NCBI GenBank assembly: GCA_023384355.1 | Contig: JAHDWL010000003.1 | Span: 62,001-126,000, forward strand | Source: Anaerolineae bacterium | GTDB taxonomy: Bacteria; Chloroflexota; Anaerolineae; Promineifilales; Promineifilaceae | Direction: 5' to 3' | DNA: 64,000 nucleotides | Translations under genes and position numbers: made by a program | The notes under the pieces: generated by a model | The model's input: the letters and a program-made list of their open reading frames with translations, nothing else | Databases searched by the model: none | What the model was told of the DNA's origin: nothing | Part shown: piece by piece, positions 55,113 through 63,151 of the stretch | Layout of the letters: every line of letters starts with the position of its first letter | Numbering within the stretch: position 1 is the stretch's first letter

Positions 55113-55113
55113 A

Positions 55114-57180
55114 CTAGTCCGTTGTCACGTCCAGACCGTAATTGGCTGCCTGCAACGTTTCCGGGGCAGTGGCCGCCACAATGAGAATCGGCCGCCGATC
55201 GCCCGGCAATGCCTGATATGAAAACGCGAACTGCCCGGACTCGGGCACCGGCAACCTTTCAATAGTTGGGCGGCCGTCTGCATCAAAGGTAATCAATTGC
55301 AGCCACCAACTTTGTGGAAGATCGGCCGTGGCCCTCGTAAACCCCTCAGGGATCCAACCGTCATCCAGCGTTTCGGCGTCATCGAAAAAACCGATCTCAG
55401 GGATGGTGATATCGTCCAACGCAAAACCGCCATAGGTCAGAATGGGATCGGTCACATACTCAAATCGAATCAAGATCTCCTGACCGGCCAAATGCGACAG
55501 ATCGATGGTCTCGCTCATCCATCGGCCGAGCCGGCCAGTGTAAAACCGTTCCGTTAACGCCCGATCTGCCGGATCATCGACCTGCGCCTGGCCCTGCATG
55601 TTCTCGGCCGAAAGCCCCTGCCATGTCTTCCCACCGTCCGTAGAAACCGAAACATAGGCAAAATCATAGCCGTGCTCGATGTCGGCAAACACCTGATACC
55701 GCAAGGAGGCTTTATCCACATCCCGCAAATCGACCACTCTGGTCAAACGCGGATTGCTGTCGTTTGCCCGATTGGCGTACCAGAAGGATTCACCCGAAAA
55801 GGCGTCCGTTCCCAGCAAAGAGACATTTTGTGCGCCTGAAAAGTCAACCGCAAATTCGCCGCTTGAAGGCAGTTCATAATAGTCGGCGGCGAACTGGCTT
55901 ACTGTAGTGTCGAAGGTAGCCGGTATGGTATTCACATCCGTCATAGCCACTGGGCTCAGCTCAGGGCCTGACCAACGATACTCATCAGCCAAATCGGGGA
56001 CATCATGAAGCGCCATCGTCGCCAGCCAGTCAACCCAGAGATCAAGCCCTGTAAAGTCAAGGCCAGATTCGGCGGATACATCATCCACGGCCGACAGCCC
56101 CGGGTGACGGCTGTCGAGATACTTCCTGAATAGACTCGCGCCTAAACGGTCATACAAATAGCGACTGACCAGATAACCCTGGCCATAATGGGGGATCGTA
56201 TTTCCCTCGGTCCAGCTATTCAATTGTTGGTCGGGATTTTCGAGAAACAAGTTGCCCCTCGCCTGAGGAATTAAAGAAAACCCCGCCAAATCCTCAGCCA
56301 GCAGCGCTCCGCCTTCAACAACCCAATCCTCATCGCCACCGTCATATTCCTCGCCCAACATATGGCGCAACTCGTGGGCCAATACGTCGAGATAATTGTC
56401 TGTTCCGAATTGCCGGGTGTTCATGACAAACATCGCTCGCTCATTTGATTGTGGGTCGATGCTGCGCGGAATCAGATCGCGAGAGGAAAAGTACCCGGCC
56501 AATCGACAATAATCAGGGTCATCGCATAGCACATTGGGGGAAGCATGAACAATATGAACCCGACCGCCAGGCGGTTCGACGAGACCGAAATACGCGAACA
56601 ATGTCTCATAGATCTCGTCAAATGCGGCTGTCTCTTTGGCCAACAGGGTTTGATCAGGGTTAACGGAACCCGGCCCTGTATCGAACCAGAAGTATGCGTT
56701 CTCGCCGACACTCATCAGTTCGGCGTCAATCCGGCTGACTGTGTTACTATCGACATTGCCGATATAAAACGAATCAATCGCGCCCGGCTCCAGAATGGGT
56801 TGCAGCTGCGGGGTGGCGACGATCGGATCCGCTCCGAGGTAAGCGACGGCCAGCGCGATATCGTCGCGCTCAGGGGGGACAACCTCGAACAATTCCCGCG
56901 ATGTGGCCGCACGGGCATCAGCAATCGGTATCGCCGGCGACAAATTTGCTTCAGCAGTAGCGGTAATAATGGGGATCGCTGCGGTTGGAGACGAGGCAAC
57001 CAGGGGCGTCACGTAATCCGCCGTGACCATCGCTGAAGGCTCAACAGTGGGCTGGCTGGTCACCAGGGTTACCGTCATTGGAATCGGGGTAACGGTCGGG
57101 TGAAACAATTGAGATACACTGCACGCGCTCAGACAAATCACCGAACCGATGATAATTACGGACTTATAGATAGGAGACAT
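55114..57180 (-). CDS. M6-like metalloprotease lipoprotein
   Basis: 688 residues. The lipobox LSAC near residue 20 marks a lipoprotein; a Pro/Thr-rich linker follows. The zinc motif HELRH sits in LAHELRHMLGEEYDGGDEDWVVEGG, with the third ligand probably the Glu of the EGG. The C-terminal half carries a beta-sandwich of the type found in immune inhibitor A (M6) proteins (DVDKASLRYQVFADIEHGYDFAYVSVSTDGGKTW, FALDDITIPEIGFFDDAE). Exported surface protease. Divergent from the methyltransferase at 57270. A TAAAAT box lies eight bases before ATG 57180. Confidence 0.85.
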   Translation of the reverse strand: MSPIYKSVIIIGSVICLSACSVSQLFHPTVTPIPMTVTLVTSQPTVEPSAMVTADYVTPLVASSPTAAIPIITATAEANLSPAIPIADARAATSRELFEVVPPERDDIALAVAYLGADPIVATPQLQPILEPGAIDSFYIGNVDSNTVSRIDAELMSVGENAYFWFDTGPGSVNPDQTLLAKETAAFDEIYETLFAYFGLVEPPGGRVHIVHASPNVLCDDPDYCRLAGYFSSRDLIPRSIDPQSNERAMFVMNTRQFGTDNYLDVLAHELRHMLGEEYDGGDEDWVVEGGALLAEDLAGFSLIPQARGNLFLENPDQQLNSWTEGNTIPHYGQGYLVSRYLYDRLGASLFRKYLDSRHPGLSAVDDVSAESGLDFTGLDLWVDWLATMALHDVPDLADEYRWSGPELSPVAMTDVNTIPATFDTTVSQFAADYYELPSSGEFAVDFSGAQNVSLLGTDAFSGESFWYANRANDSNPRLTRVVDLRDVDKASLRYQVFADIEHGYDFAYVSVSTDGGKTWQGLSAENMQGQAQVDDPADRALTERFYTGRLGRWMSETIDLSHLAGQEILIRFEYVTDPILTYGGFALDDITIPEIGFFDDAETLDDGWIPEGFTRATADLPQSWWLQLITFDADGRPTIERLPVPESGQFAFSYQALPGDRRPILIVAATAPETLQAANYGLDVTTD

Positions 57181-57188
57181 GAGCGGGG

Positions 57189-57194
57189 ATTTTA
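57189..57194 (-). promoter_or_regulatory. -10 box close to the metalloprotease start
   Basis: Minus strand TAAAAT, eight bases before the ATG. Near-leaderless spacing; no strong -35. Confidence 0.4.
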
Positions 57195-57257
57195 CCCGTC
57201 GCTCACAGCCTCCGGTACAAGATATCAGTTCATTCAGCCGATTCTTACCATCACGGG

Positions 57258-57263
57258 TACAAT
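57258..57263 (+). promoter_or_regulatory. Leaderless -10 box
   Basis: TACAAT six bases before ATG 57270, no Shine-Dalgarno sequence. Confidence 0.5.
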
Positions 57264-57269
57264 TAATTC

Positions 57270-58001
57270 ATGCTCTCTCTGGAACAACAAGATCATTGGC
57301 GAGAAATCTATCGCCGGAGCCACCCGAACTGGCAGCCGGCGACAGAGATATTCGCCGCATTCGTGCGCCGGGAACTCAGGCCGGATTCCAGGTTATTGGA
57401 TCTGGGTTGCGGCCGCGGCGGAATTGTGGAGCAACTTGGCCACCCTCCGGCCCGGATGACCGGGATCGATCCTGACTACCTTTCACTGCATCAGCACCGG
57501 CTAATTTCAATGCCACGAGCTGCAGCTCTGAGTGACCAACTTCCATTTGCCGCGGATTCCTTTGATATCGTGATCGCCGGCTGGTTACTGGAACATTTAG
57601 TCGCTCCATCCCGGTCGTTTTCGGCCATCTGTCGCGTTCTGCGGCCAGGCGGAGCTTTCATTTTCATCACCCCCAACGCCGGGCATCCAGTCGCCTGGCT
57701 CAACCGCGTGGCGGGGAGACTGGGACAACTACAAGGTTGGCTGGTGTCCCGGATTTACAATCGATCCGAGGCGGACACATTCTCCACATATTATCAGGCG
57801 AACTCCCCGGCTGCCATCGCCGGGTTAACCAGCGACGCGGGACTGACGCTTGAATCTATCGAATATATCGCTGACCCATCCTATCTGGCTTTCAACCGTC
57901 TCCTCTACAACGGCATGAGCGCCATCGACGACTATCTTCCGCCAACACGTCGCATTCACATCGTCGGCCTCGTCCGAAAACAGGCAAGATCAAAAAGTTG
58001 A
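57270..58001 (+). CDS. Class I SAM-dependent methyltransferase
   Basis: 243 residues. The SAM-binding motif LLDLGCGRGGIVEQLG lies near residue 38; DSFDIVIAGWLLEHLVAP and ICRVLRPGGAFIF follow the family. N-terminal helical part short. Leaderless start by the TACAAT box. Its target is unknown; the position next to the glycan locus and an unknown membrane protein suggests lipid or sugar methylation. Confidence 0.88.
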   Translation: MLSLEQQDHWREIYRRSHPNWQPATEIFAAFVRRELRPDSRLLDLGCGRGGIVEQLGHPPARMTGIDPDYLSLHQHRLISMPRAAALSDQLPFAADSFDIVIAGWLLEHLVAPSRSFSAICRVLRPGGAFIFITPNAGHPVAWLNRVAGRLGQLQGWLVSRIYNRSEADTFSTYYQANSPAAIAGLTSDAGLTLESIEYIADPSYLAFNRLLYNGMSAIDDYLPPTRRIHIVGLVRKQARSKS

Positions 58002-58031
58002 CTATTCGGCGACACAATCGCAACGCAAGTC

Positions 58032-58037
58032 TACAAT
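58032..58037 (+). promoter_or_regulatory. Leaderless -10 box
   Basis: TACAAT seven bases before ATG 58045; no Shine-Dalgarno sequence and no clear -35. Confidence 0.4.
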
Positions 58038-58044
58038 ACAGACA

Positions 58045-58776
58045 ATGGATTCACTGCCCCTGCATCGACGAATGGTCTACCGCTATCTAGGTCGTGCGTA
58101 TTCGATAACGCATTCTCTTGCCACCAGGACAATTCTCGGGCTTCGTCTCGTCAATCTTGTTCGATGGCCACCCGTTCTGCTGTTTCTTTATGGGTGGCTA
58201 ACCGGTTGGCCCATAGGCGTCCAGGCAGGCTTGATTCTGCTGATCGGCTGGACCAACTATTCGTTTTGGCAGGCCAAACGCGACAATTACACCCGCTTCA
58301 TCGTGAATAAGGATTTCACAATCGTCACAGTCGATGAAACCAGGCTGCTCCCACCAAACAAGAGGATCGCGGCAAGAGCAACCGGGTTGTTCAGCGTAAG
58401 CGGTCGGGAATCCAACCTGCTCCTGCGGCCGGCAGCCTACTGGTACGTCCCCCTGGGCGAGCATGTCGTGATGGCCGAGGAAAAGCCGGGTAAATTCCTC
58501 TATCAGTTCTTCAGCGCGCAAAGCTTGCAGAATATCCAGAACGGATGGCTGTTGTTTGGATCAGAACCGATTGACGCACTTGCAATTACTTTTCTCGCCA
58601 GGTGGGGACCAGATTACACCCGGTTTGGTCAGGTTTACGAAGACGGCAGTGACGCCGATCTGCCACCTCCGAGGCGCGTCACTATCTATATCTGTCCTTT
58701 GGACAAAGAAACCGGTGAGGCAATTCGTCATACTATCGTTGCCGATGCGCGGCGAGCGCGTCAGAACATCGGTTGA
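58045..58776 (+). CDS. Unknown membrane protein with soluble C-terminal domain
   Basis: 243 residues. Two hydrophobic segments at about 40-58 and 58-76 anchor it, followed by a soluble beta-rich domain with no recognised motif (ARATGLFSVSGRESNLLLRP, PPRRVTIYICPLDKETGE). Start at ATG 58045 by the TACAAT box seven bases upstream. Followed by the FHA-domain gene. Confidence 0.7.
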   Translation: MDSLPLHRRMVYRYLGRAYSITHSLATRTILGLRLVNLVRWPPVLLFLYGWLTGWPIGVQAGLILLIGWTNYSFWQAKRDNYTRFIVNKDFTIVTVDETRLLPPNKRIAARATGLFSVSGRESNLLLRPAAYWYVPLGEHVVMAEEKPGKFLYQFFSAQSLQNIQNGWLLFGSEPIDALAITFLARWGPDYTRFGQVYEDGSDADLPPPRRVTIYICPLDKETGEAIRHTIVADARRARQNIG

Positions 58777-58808
58777 TGTTTTCGTTAGCCGGATTAGATG
58801 ATCATAGG

Positions 58809-58814
58809 TATATT
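58809..58814 (+). promoter_or_regulatory. -10 box close to the FHA gene
   Basis: TATATT, eight bases before ATG 58823; near-leaderless. Confidence 0.35.
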
Positions 58815-58822
58815 AAAAGACC

Positions 58823-59524
58823 ATGAATGAATCCGAAGCGGTTCTCGTTGTGGAGCGTGGGCCGGTGCCAACGACCCAGGTCCCTTTGCAATCCGAGCAA
58901 ATGACAGTCGGCCGCAGCGCGGGCAATGACCTGGTCCTGGTCGACCCCGAAGTCTCCCGGCGTCATATACGTATCATTCGGAGGGCTGACGGTTTCGCCG
59001 TCGAGGACTCCGGCAGCACAAACGGCACCTTCGTCAACGGTCAGCGGATTACCCATCTGACCCTCTTGCAAGACGGCGATACGATTGACTTGGGCGACAC
59101 GGTTCGACTGCGTTTCGTGGCATTGACGGAGACGGCGGCATCTCTGGAAGAATCGGCCAAACCCGACACCGCCGAACGACCCACACAAGCTTATTCTCCC
59201 GCGACAACGCCACCTGCCATCGCGCAGCCCATGCAACAACCACAGCCGCGCCCACAACCCCCGGCACAATATCAAGCGGCCGCACTTCCTTCTTATTCCG
59301 CGCTTGCTCACCAATCCCCACCTGTCTATGGCGAGCAGGAATCTCGCCGAGGGCGAGGCTTGTTGATCGGTTGTGGTCTGCTTGTCGCGTTTCTATTGGT
59401 CTGCGCAGGAACATTCCTGATTCTGGACGCCTACGACCAGGGACGCCTGTTGTATTGCGGACCACTGAGCCCATTCTTCGAAGTCATTCTTGGACCGTTC
59501 GGTTATAACCCGATGTGTCCCTGA
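58823..59524 (+). CDS. FHA-domain membrane protein
   Basis: 233 residues. The FHA domain (about 25-97) has the conserved VGRSAGNDLVLVDPEVSRRHIRI and STNGTFVNGQRI segments that bind phosphothreonine. A Pro/Gln-rich linker (115-165) leads to one membrane helix at about 175-195 and a short outside tail with two cysteines. It is probably part of Ser/Thr kinase signalling; no kinase is in the window, and the pseudo-PP2C at 3717 is distant. Its stop is close to the MEMO-like gene. Confidence 0.88.
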   Translation: MNESEAVLVVERGPVPTTQVPLQSEQMTVGRSAGNDLVLVDPEVSRRHIRIIRRADGFAVEDSGSTNGTFVNGQRITHLTLLQDGDTIDLGDTVRLRFVALTETAASLEESAKPDTAERPTQAYSPATTPPAIAQPMQQPQPRPQPPAQYQAAALPSYSALAHQSPPVYGEQESRRGRGLLIGCGLLVAFLLVCAGTFLILDAYDQGRLLYCGPLSPFFEVILGPFGYNPMCP

Positions 59525-59564
59525 ACCTCAGCCATCCTCTGCAACAGCGACAAAGCCAACAGCA

Positions 59565-60791
59565 TTGACTACCATACCAAAACTTCGACTCATTGATTTT
59601 CAACCAGTATTTCATCGCGGAGAGCGAATGTGGTTGCTGCGTGACCCATGGCAACTAAGCGAAAGGCAATTGATTGTCCCTCAAGCGCTGGCGCAAATGC
59701 TCCTCCTGTGCGACGGCACACGCACACCCGGCGAAATTCAGGCTGACCTTACGAGCCAGCTGGGCATGCCGGTTTCCCTGGATATAGTCGAGGACGCCTT
59801 AAGCCAACTCGATGAGAATTATTTGCTGGACAATTCAAGATATCGGGATAAGCGCGCTCGTCTGCTCGAAGAATATCGCGCAGCACCTTTTCGCGCTCCC
59901 GCGCTTGCCGGTCATGGCTATCCGGCTGATCCCCGGGAGTTGACTGCCTACTTTCAGGGATTTGAGGCCGAAATCGAGAACAATAGCGTATCACCATGGT
60001 CCGCAGGCCGGGGCATCGTCTCGCCGCATATAGACTACCAACGCGGCGGGCTTGTCTATGCCCATACCTGGCGTCAGGCATCTCCAACAATCCTTGAAGC
60101 CGATCTCGTCCTGATATTCGGCACCGACCACAACGGCACTCCCGGCAGCATCACCCTCACCCGGCAGTCTTACGCCACACCATTCGGTATCTTGCCCAAC
60201 GACGTACAGCTGATCAATGAGCTGGCCACCGCCATCGGCGAAGGAACAGCCTTTGAGGAGGAGCTAAACCATCGGAACGAGCATTCAGTTGAATTGTCAG
60301 CCGTCTGGTTGCACCACACGTTCCGCCAACACGGCAAAAAGCCCTGCGCAATGGTGCCGATCCTGGTCGGATCCTTCCATCAATTTCTGAGCAACGGCTC
60401 TCATCCGGCCAACGACGACAAATTCAATCGGTTTCTGGGCGCATTAACCCGCGCGACGGCCGACCGTCGGGTTGTCGCCGTTGGGTCAGTCGACCTGGCC
60501 CATGTCGGCCCGGCGTTTGGAGATTCTTTCGGTATGGATGCATCCCGACGTGCGCACCTTAGGGACGAAGATCAGGCTCTTATGACGTCCATTGAGCTGG
60601 GTGACGCTGCCGGATTCTTTCAACAGATCAAATCCGTCGGGGACAGGAACCGAATTTGCGGGTTCGCGCCCTTATATCTGATGTTGCGCTACCTAAACAC
60701 CACGGCAGGTCGAAAGGTCGCTTACGATCAATGCCCTGCTGATGAGAATAACACCTCCCTCGTTTCCATCTGTGGTTTACTCCTTCGCTGA
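59565..60791 (+). CDS. MEMO-like protein (AmmeMemoRadiSam B type) with PqqD-like N-terminus
   Basis: About 408 residues. The N-terminal 100 (LRLIDFQPVFHRGERMWLLRDPWQLS, VPQALAQMLLLCDGTRTPGEIQ) resemble a PqqD-like winged domain. From about 140 the MEMO domain follows with SPHIDYQRGG, FGTDHNG, NEHSVELSAVW and SVDLAHVGPAFG, retaining the histidines of the metal site. The genes of the AmmeMemoRadiSam system (AMMECR1, radical SAM) are not nearby. The start is unclear: TTG 59565 gives the family-like N-terminus, ATG 59628 has a good GGAGAG but would cut into the domain. Confidence 0.85.
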   Translation: MTTIPKLRLIDFQPVFHRGERMWLLRDPWQLSERQLIVPQALAQMLLLCDGTRTPGEIQADLTSQLGMPVSLDIVEDALSQLDENYLLDNSRYRDKRARLLEEYRAAPFRAPALAGHGYPADPRELTAYFQGFEAEIENNSVSPWSAGRGIVSPHIDYQRGGLVYAHTWRQASPTILEADLVLIFGTDHNGTPGSITLTRQSYATPFGILPNDVQLINELATAIGEGTAFEEELNHRNEHSVELSAVWLHHTFRQHGKKPCAMVPILVGSFHQFLSNGSHPANDDKFNRFLGALTRATADRRVVAVGSVDLAHVGPAFGDSFGMDASRRAHLRDEDQALMTSIELGDAAGFFQQIKSVGDRNRICGFAPLYLMLRYLNTTAGRKVAYDQCPADENNTSLVSICGLLLR

Positions 60792-60878
60792 CCTCTTTTT
60801 TTATCCAACATCGGGATCAGCTGCATACAATCAAATAAGGACTGAATGTAAAAACATTCCCAAGCCATGCCTGCTGTA

Positions 60879-60907
60879 TTGACTTCACAATCTTACTGTT
60901 GTATTGT
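60879..60907 (+). promoter_or_regulatory. Promoter for the HTH-ftsZ pair
   Basis: TTGACT (60879-60884), 17-base spacer, TATTGT (60902-60907). The -10 overlaps the palindromes at 60905-60919. Confidence 0.6.
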
Positions 60908-60919
60908 TGCAACATGTTG
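60905..60919. promoter_or_regulatory. Overlapping palindromes at the -10 (operator-like)
   Basis: TGTTGCAACA (60905-60914) and CAACATGTTG (60910-60919) are both perfect palindromes sharing five bases, giving three alternating half-sites TGTTG / CAACA / TGTTG. They overlap the -10 and could bind a dimeric repressor or the HTH protein itself. Confidence 0.5.
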
Positions 60920-60999
60920 TAGTATCCCGCATGGCACTTTCAACATACAACCGATGGATCTTGGGGAACACAAGTCGGTTCACGTCAGCGGTGGGAAAT

Positions 61000-61212
61000 A
61001 TGAGTAAAGAGACCTTGTTGGACAGTTATTTGGATGTTGATCAGGTCGGTCGGCGGCTGAACATTCACCCTGAATCCGTTCGTCGCCTCATCCGGGACGG
61101 CAAGTTGCCGGCAATTAAATTCGGCAACAAGTGGTTAGTGGAAAGGTCTGTCCTGGAACAATTCGCCAGCGGGTACGACGGCCGGCCGGGGAATAAAGCC
61201 ACATTGTTCTAG
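61000..61212 (+). CDS. Excisionase-type (HTH_17) DNA-binding protein
   Basis: 70 residues, nearly all one helix-turn-helix domain (YLDVDQVGRRLNIHPESVRRLIRDGKLPAIKFGNKWLVER), with the wing that follows the HTH in excisionase/MerR-like proteins. ATG 61000 has GGTGGG six bases upstream; a longer frame from 60904 is not family-like. It lies 59 bases upstream of ftsZ in the same direction, so it may be co-transcribed with it and regulate it, or be part of it by history only. Confidence 0.85.
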   Translation: MSKETLLDSYLDVDQVGRRLNIHPESVRRLIRDGKLPAIKFGNKWLVERSVLEQFASGYDGRPGNKATLF

Positions 61213-61271
61213 TCGATCTCCGACGCAAAGCTTTCGTACCATTTACGTAATTCAGAAGGAAGGGATAGAGG

Positions 61272-62429
61272 ATGGAACAAACAACGAAAACGGATTGCGC
61301 CGCCAGCATCCGTGTCATCGGTGTTGGAGGAGCAGGCAGCAATGCGGTTAACCGCATGATCGCCGAGGGTGTCAAGGGTGTCGACTTTATTGCCGTCAAC
61401 ACTGATAACCAGGCTCTCTCCCATTCCGATGCACCGGTTCGCGTGCGGATAGGTGACAAACTGACCCGCGGGCTTGGTGCCGGTGGCTTTCCCGACCAGG
61501 GGGAGAAAGCGGCCAACGAATCAATCGATGAACTTGAATCCGTGCTGCAAGGCTCGGACATGGTGTTCGTCACCGCCGGCATGGGTGGCGGCACGGGAAC
61601 CGGCGCCGCGCCGGTCGTCGCCAGGGTAGCCCGCGAGCTTGGCGCCCTGACAATCGGCGTCGTCACACGGCCGTTCCATTTTGAGGGCAGCCGGCGCGCG
61701 GCGGCCGCCGAAAAGGGCATCGAACAACTCCAAAAACATGTCGATACATTGATCATCATCCCCAATGACCGGTTGCTGGACATTACGGACAAGCGCATGC
61801 CGCTCCACGAGTCGTTCCAGTTAGCCGATGACGTCCTGCGTCAGGGCATCCAGGGGATCACCGAACTCATCACAGTCCCCGGTCTCATTAACCTTGACTT
61901 CGCGGACGTGAAGACGATCATGACCCAGGGTGGCGCGGCGCTAATGGCCGTGGGACGCGGAACAGGCGAAGACCGGGCGCGCATCGCCGCCGAACAAGCC
62001 GTCAGTTCGCGTTTGCTGGACGTGACGATCGACGGGGCGCAAGGTGTCTTGTTCAACATCACAGGTGGCACGACGCTCAGCCTCTACGAGGTCAGCCAGG
62101 CGGCCGAAGTCATTCGCGAGACAACCCACCCCGACGCCAACGTGATATTCGGCGCGGTTGTCGATGAGACGATGGGCGACGAAATTCGCATCACCGTCAT
62201 CGCCACCCGATTTGACCAGATTCACATGCGCCGGCAAATGCTGCAACGTAATGACACGGGGCTTTTCGAGACGGCCGCTCGCCAGGTGCGAGCATCAGAC
62301 CGCAACACCAAACCAGCCGGCGAAATGACCCAGACGGCCGAACGGGTGGAAGAACCCGCCGTCCAGGAGTCAGTACCCCGTTTCGCGCCGGGGAATCTGG
62401 AAGTTCCTGCCTTTCTCCGTCGCAAGTAG
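61272..62429 (+). CDS. ftsZ: Cell division GTPase FtsZ
   Basis: Forms the cytokinetic Z-ring by GTP-dependent polymerisation. The 385-residue product has [12 protein letters not shown] (17-28), the tubulin signature GGGTGTG (105-111), and the T7 loop NLDFAD with N207, D209 and D212. The conserved C-terminal peptide EVPAFLRRK that binds FtsA/ZipA-like partners is intact. There is a GC-rich linker of about 50 residues before it. No ftsA or ftsQ is beside it; instead a small HTH gene precedes it. The purine-rich GGGATAGAGG sits just before the ATG. A strong terminator follows. Confidence 0.97.
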   Translation: MEQTTKTDCAASIRVIGVGGAGSNAVNRMIAEGVKGVDFIAVNTDNQALSHSDAPVRVRIGDKLTRGLGAGGFPDQGEKAANESIDELESVLQGSDMVFVTAGMGGGTGTGAAPVVARVARELGALTIGVVTRPFHFEGSRRAAAAEKGIEQLQKHVDTLIIIPNDRLLDITDKRMPLHESFQLADDVLRQGIQGITELITVPGLINLDFADVKTIMTQGGAALMAVGRGTGEDRARIAAEQAVSSRLLDVTIDGAQGVLFNITGGTTLSLYEVSQAAEVIRETTHPDANVIFGAVVDETMGDEIRITVIATRFDQIHMRRQMLQRNDTGLFETAARQVRASDRNTKPAGEMTQTAERVEEPAVQESVPRFAPGNLEVPAFLRRK

Positions 62430-62506
62430 CGAATCCTGGCCGCCCGCCTCATTAAACGGGCTGGGCGCTAAATAAGCTTGCTCGCAGGCAACATCCCCTC
62501 TCTGCA

Positions 62507-62544
62507 GCTCCCCCTGTTTCGCAGGACAGGGGGAGCAATCTTTT
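62507..62544 (+). terminator. Rho-independent terminator after ftsZ
   Basis: 10-bp stem GCTCCCCCTG / CAGGGGGAGC with 10-base loop, followed by AATCTTTT. Confidence 0.85.
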
Positions 62545-62563
62545 CCGGACAAACCTGCGTTCC

Positions 62564-62983
62564 TCACTCAGAGCTTTCCAGAAAAGTGAATTGCGACCCT
62601 CCCGAGACCCAGCACTCCGCACCGTCCGCATCAGTCGGGCATTGAATAAGCCACCAGCCGCTCTGAGGATCACGACCCAGAACGGTCACCCGGGCATCTT
62701 CCAACAGAAAGCCAACCCGATCAAACCGAACTCCCGGCCCGGATCGAATGTTAAGATCGACCAGTATTCGCAAGCTGCCCCGGACCTCTTCAACCGGGGC
62801 CGCGCCTGGCAACGTTACAGTTGGAGCCAACCCAGGCGAAGGGACGGGATCGAGGGTCTCAGTGGTCGCGGTGGGGTTTGGCGGTGGCGGTAATCCACCT
62901 GCCCCTCCGGCAAACGCATTGCACGCCAACGACGAAAACAAGATCAATATGATTCCAAATCCGACGATCGCCCGATCGCTCAT
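62564..62983 (-). CDS. SH3b-domain lipoprotein
   Basis: 139 residues. The signal peptide ends with the lipobox SLAC (near residue 20), a Pro/Thr-rich linker follows (about 28-65), and the C-terminal half is a bacterial SH3 domain (LNIRSGPGVRFDRVGFLLEDARVTVLGRDPQSGWWLI). SH3b domains bind peptidoglycan or polysaccharides. Convergent with ftsZ. GGAGG stands five bases before ATG 62983; the adjacent ATG 62986 and GTG 62995 are worse placed. Confidence 0.85.
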   Translation of the reverse strand: MSDRAIVGFGIILILFSSLACNAFAGGAGGLPPPPNPTATTETLDPVPSPGLAPTVTLPGAAPVEEVRGSLRILVDLNIRSGPGVRFDRVGFLLEDARVTVLGRDPQSGWWLIQCPTDADGAECWVSGGSQFTFLESSE

Positions 62984-63024
62984 CATAACCTCCACCTCGA
63001 CGTCCGAGCCGTCTGTACCGAACT

Positions 63025-63030
63025 ATTATA
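63025..63030 (-). promoter_or_regulatory. -10 box of the SH3b lipoprotein
   Basis: Minus strand reads TATAAT, about 42 bases before the start; the surrounding AACTAT.ATAGTT is an inverted repeat. The -35 is poor. Confidence 0.5.
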
Positions 63031-63118
63031 GTTACGGATAGCGAACTGCCTAAACAAACGCCATGGGCACTCCTCGCCAGCATGAATTACTCCGATCGCC
63101 CCTGTCGCTTCTCTCGGT

Positions 63119-63124
63119 TATAAT
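63119..63124 (+). promoter_or_regulatory. -10 box of the ubiD-like gene
   Basis: Perfect TATAAT, 27 bases before ATG 63152, with no good -35. Confidence 0.5.
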
Positions 63125-63151
63125 CCTCCCGAGGAAAAGGACAAACCACCT

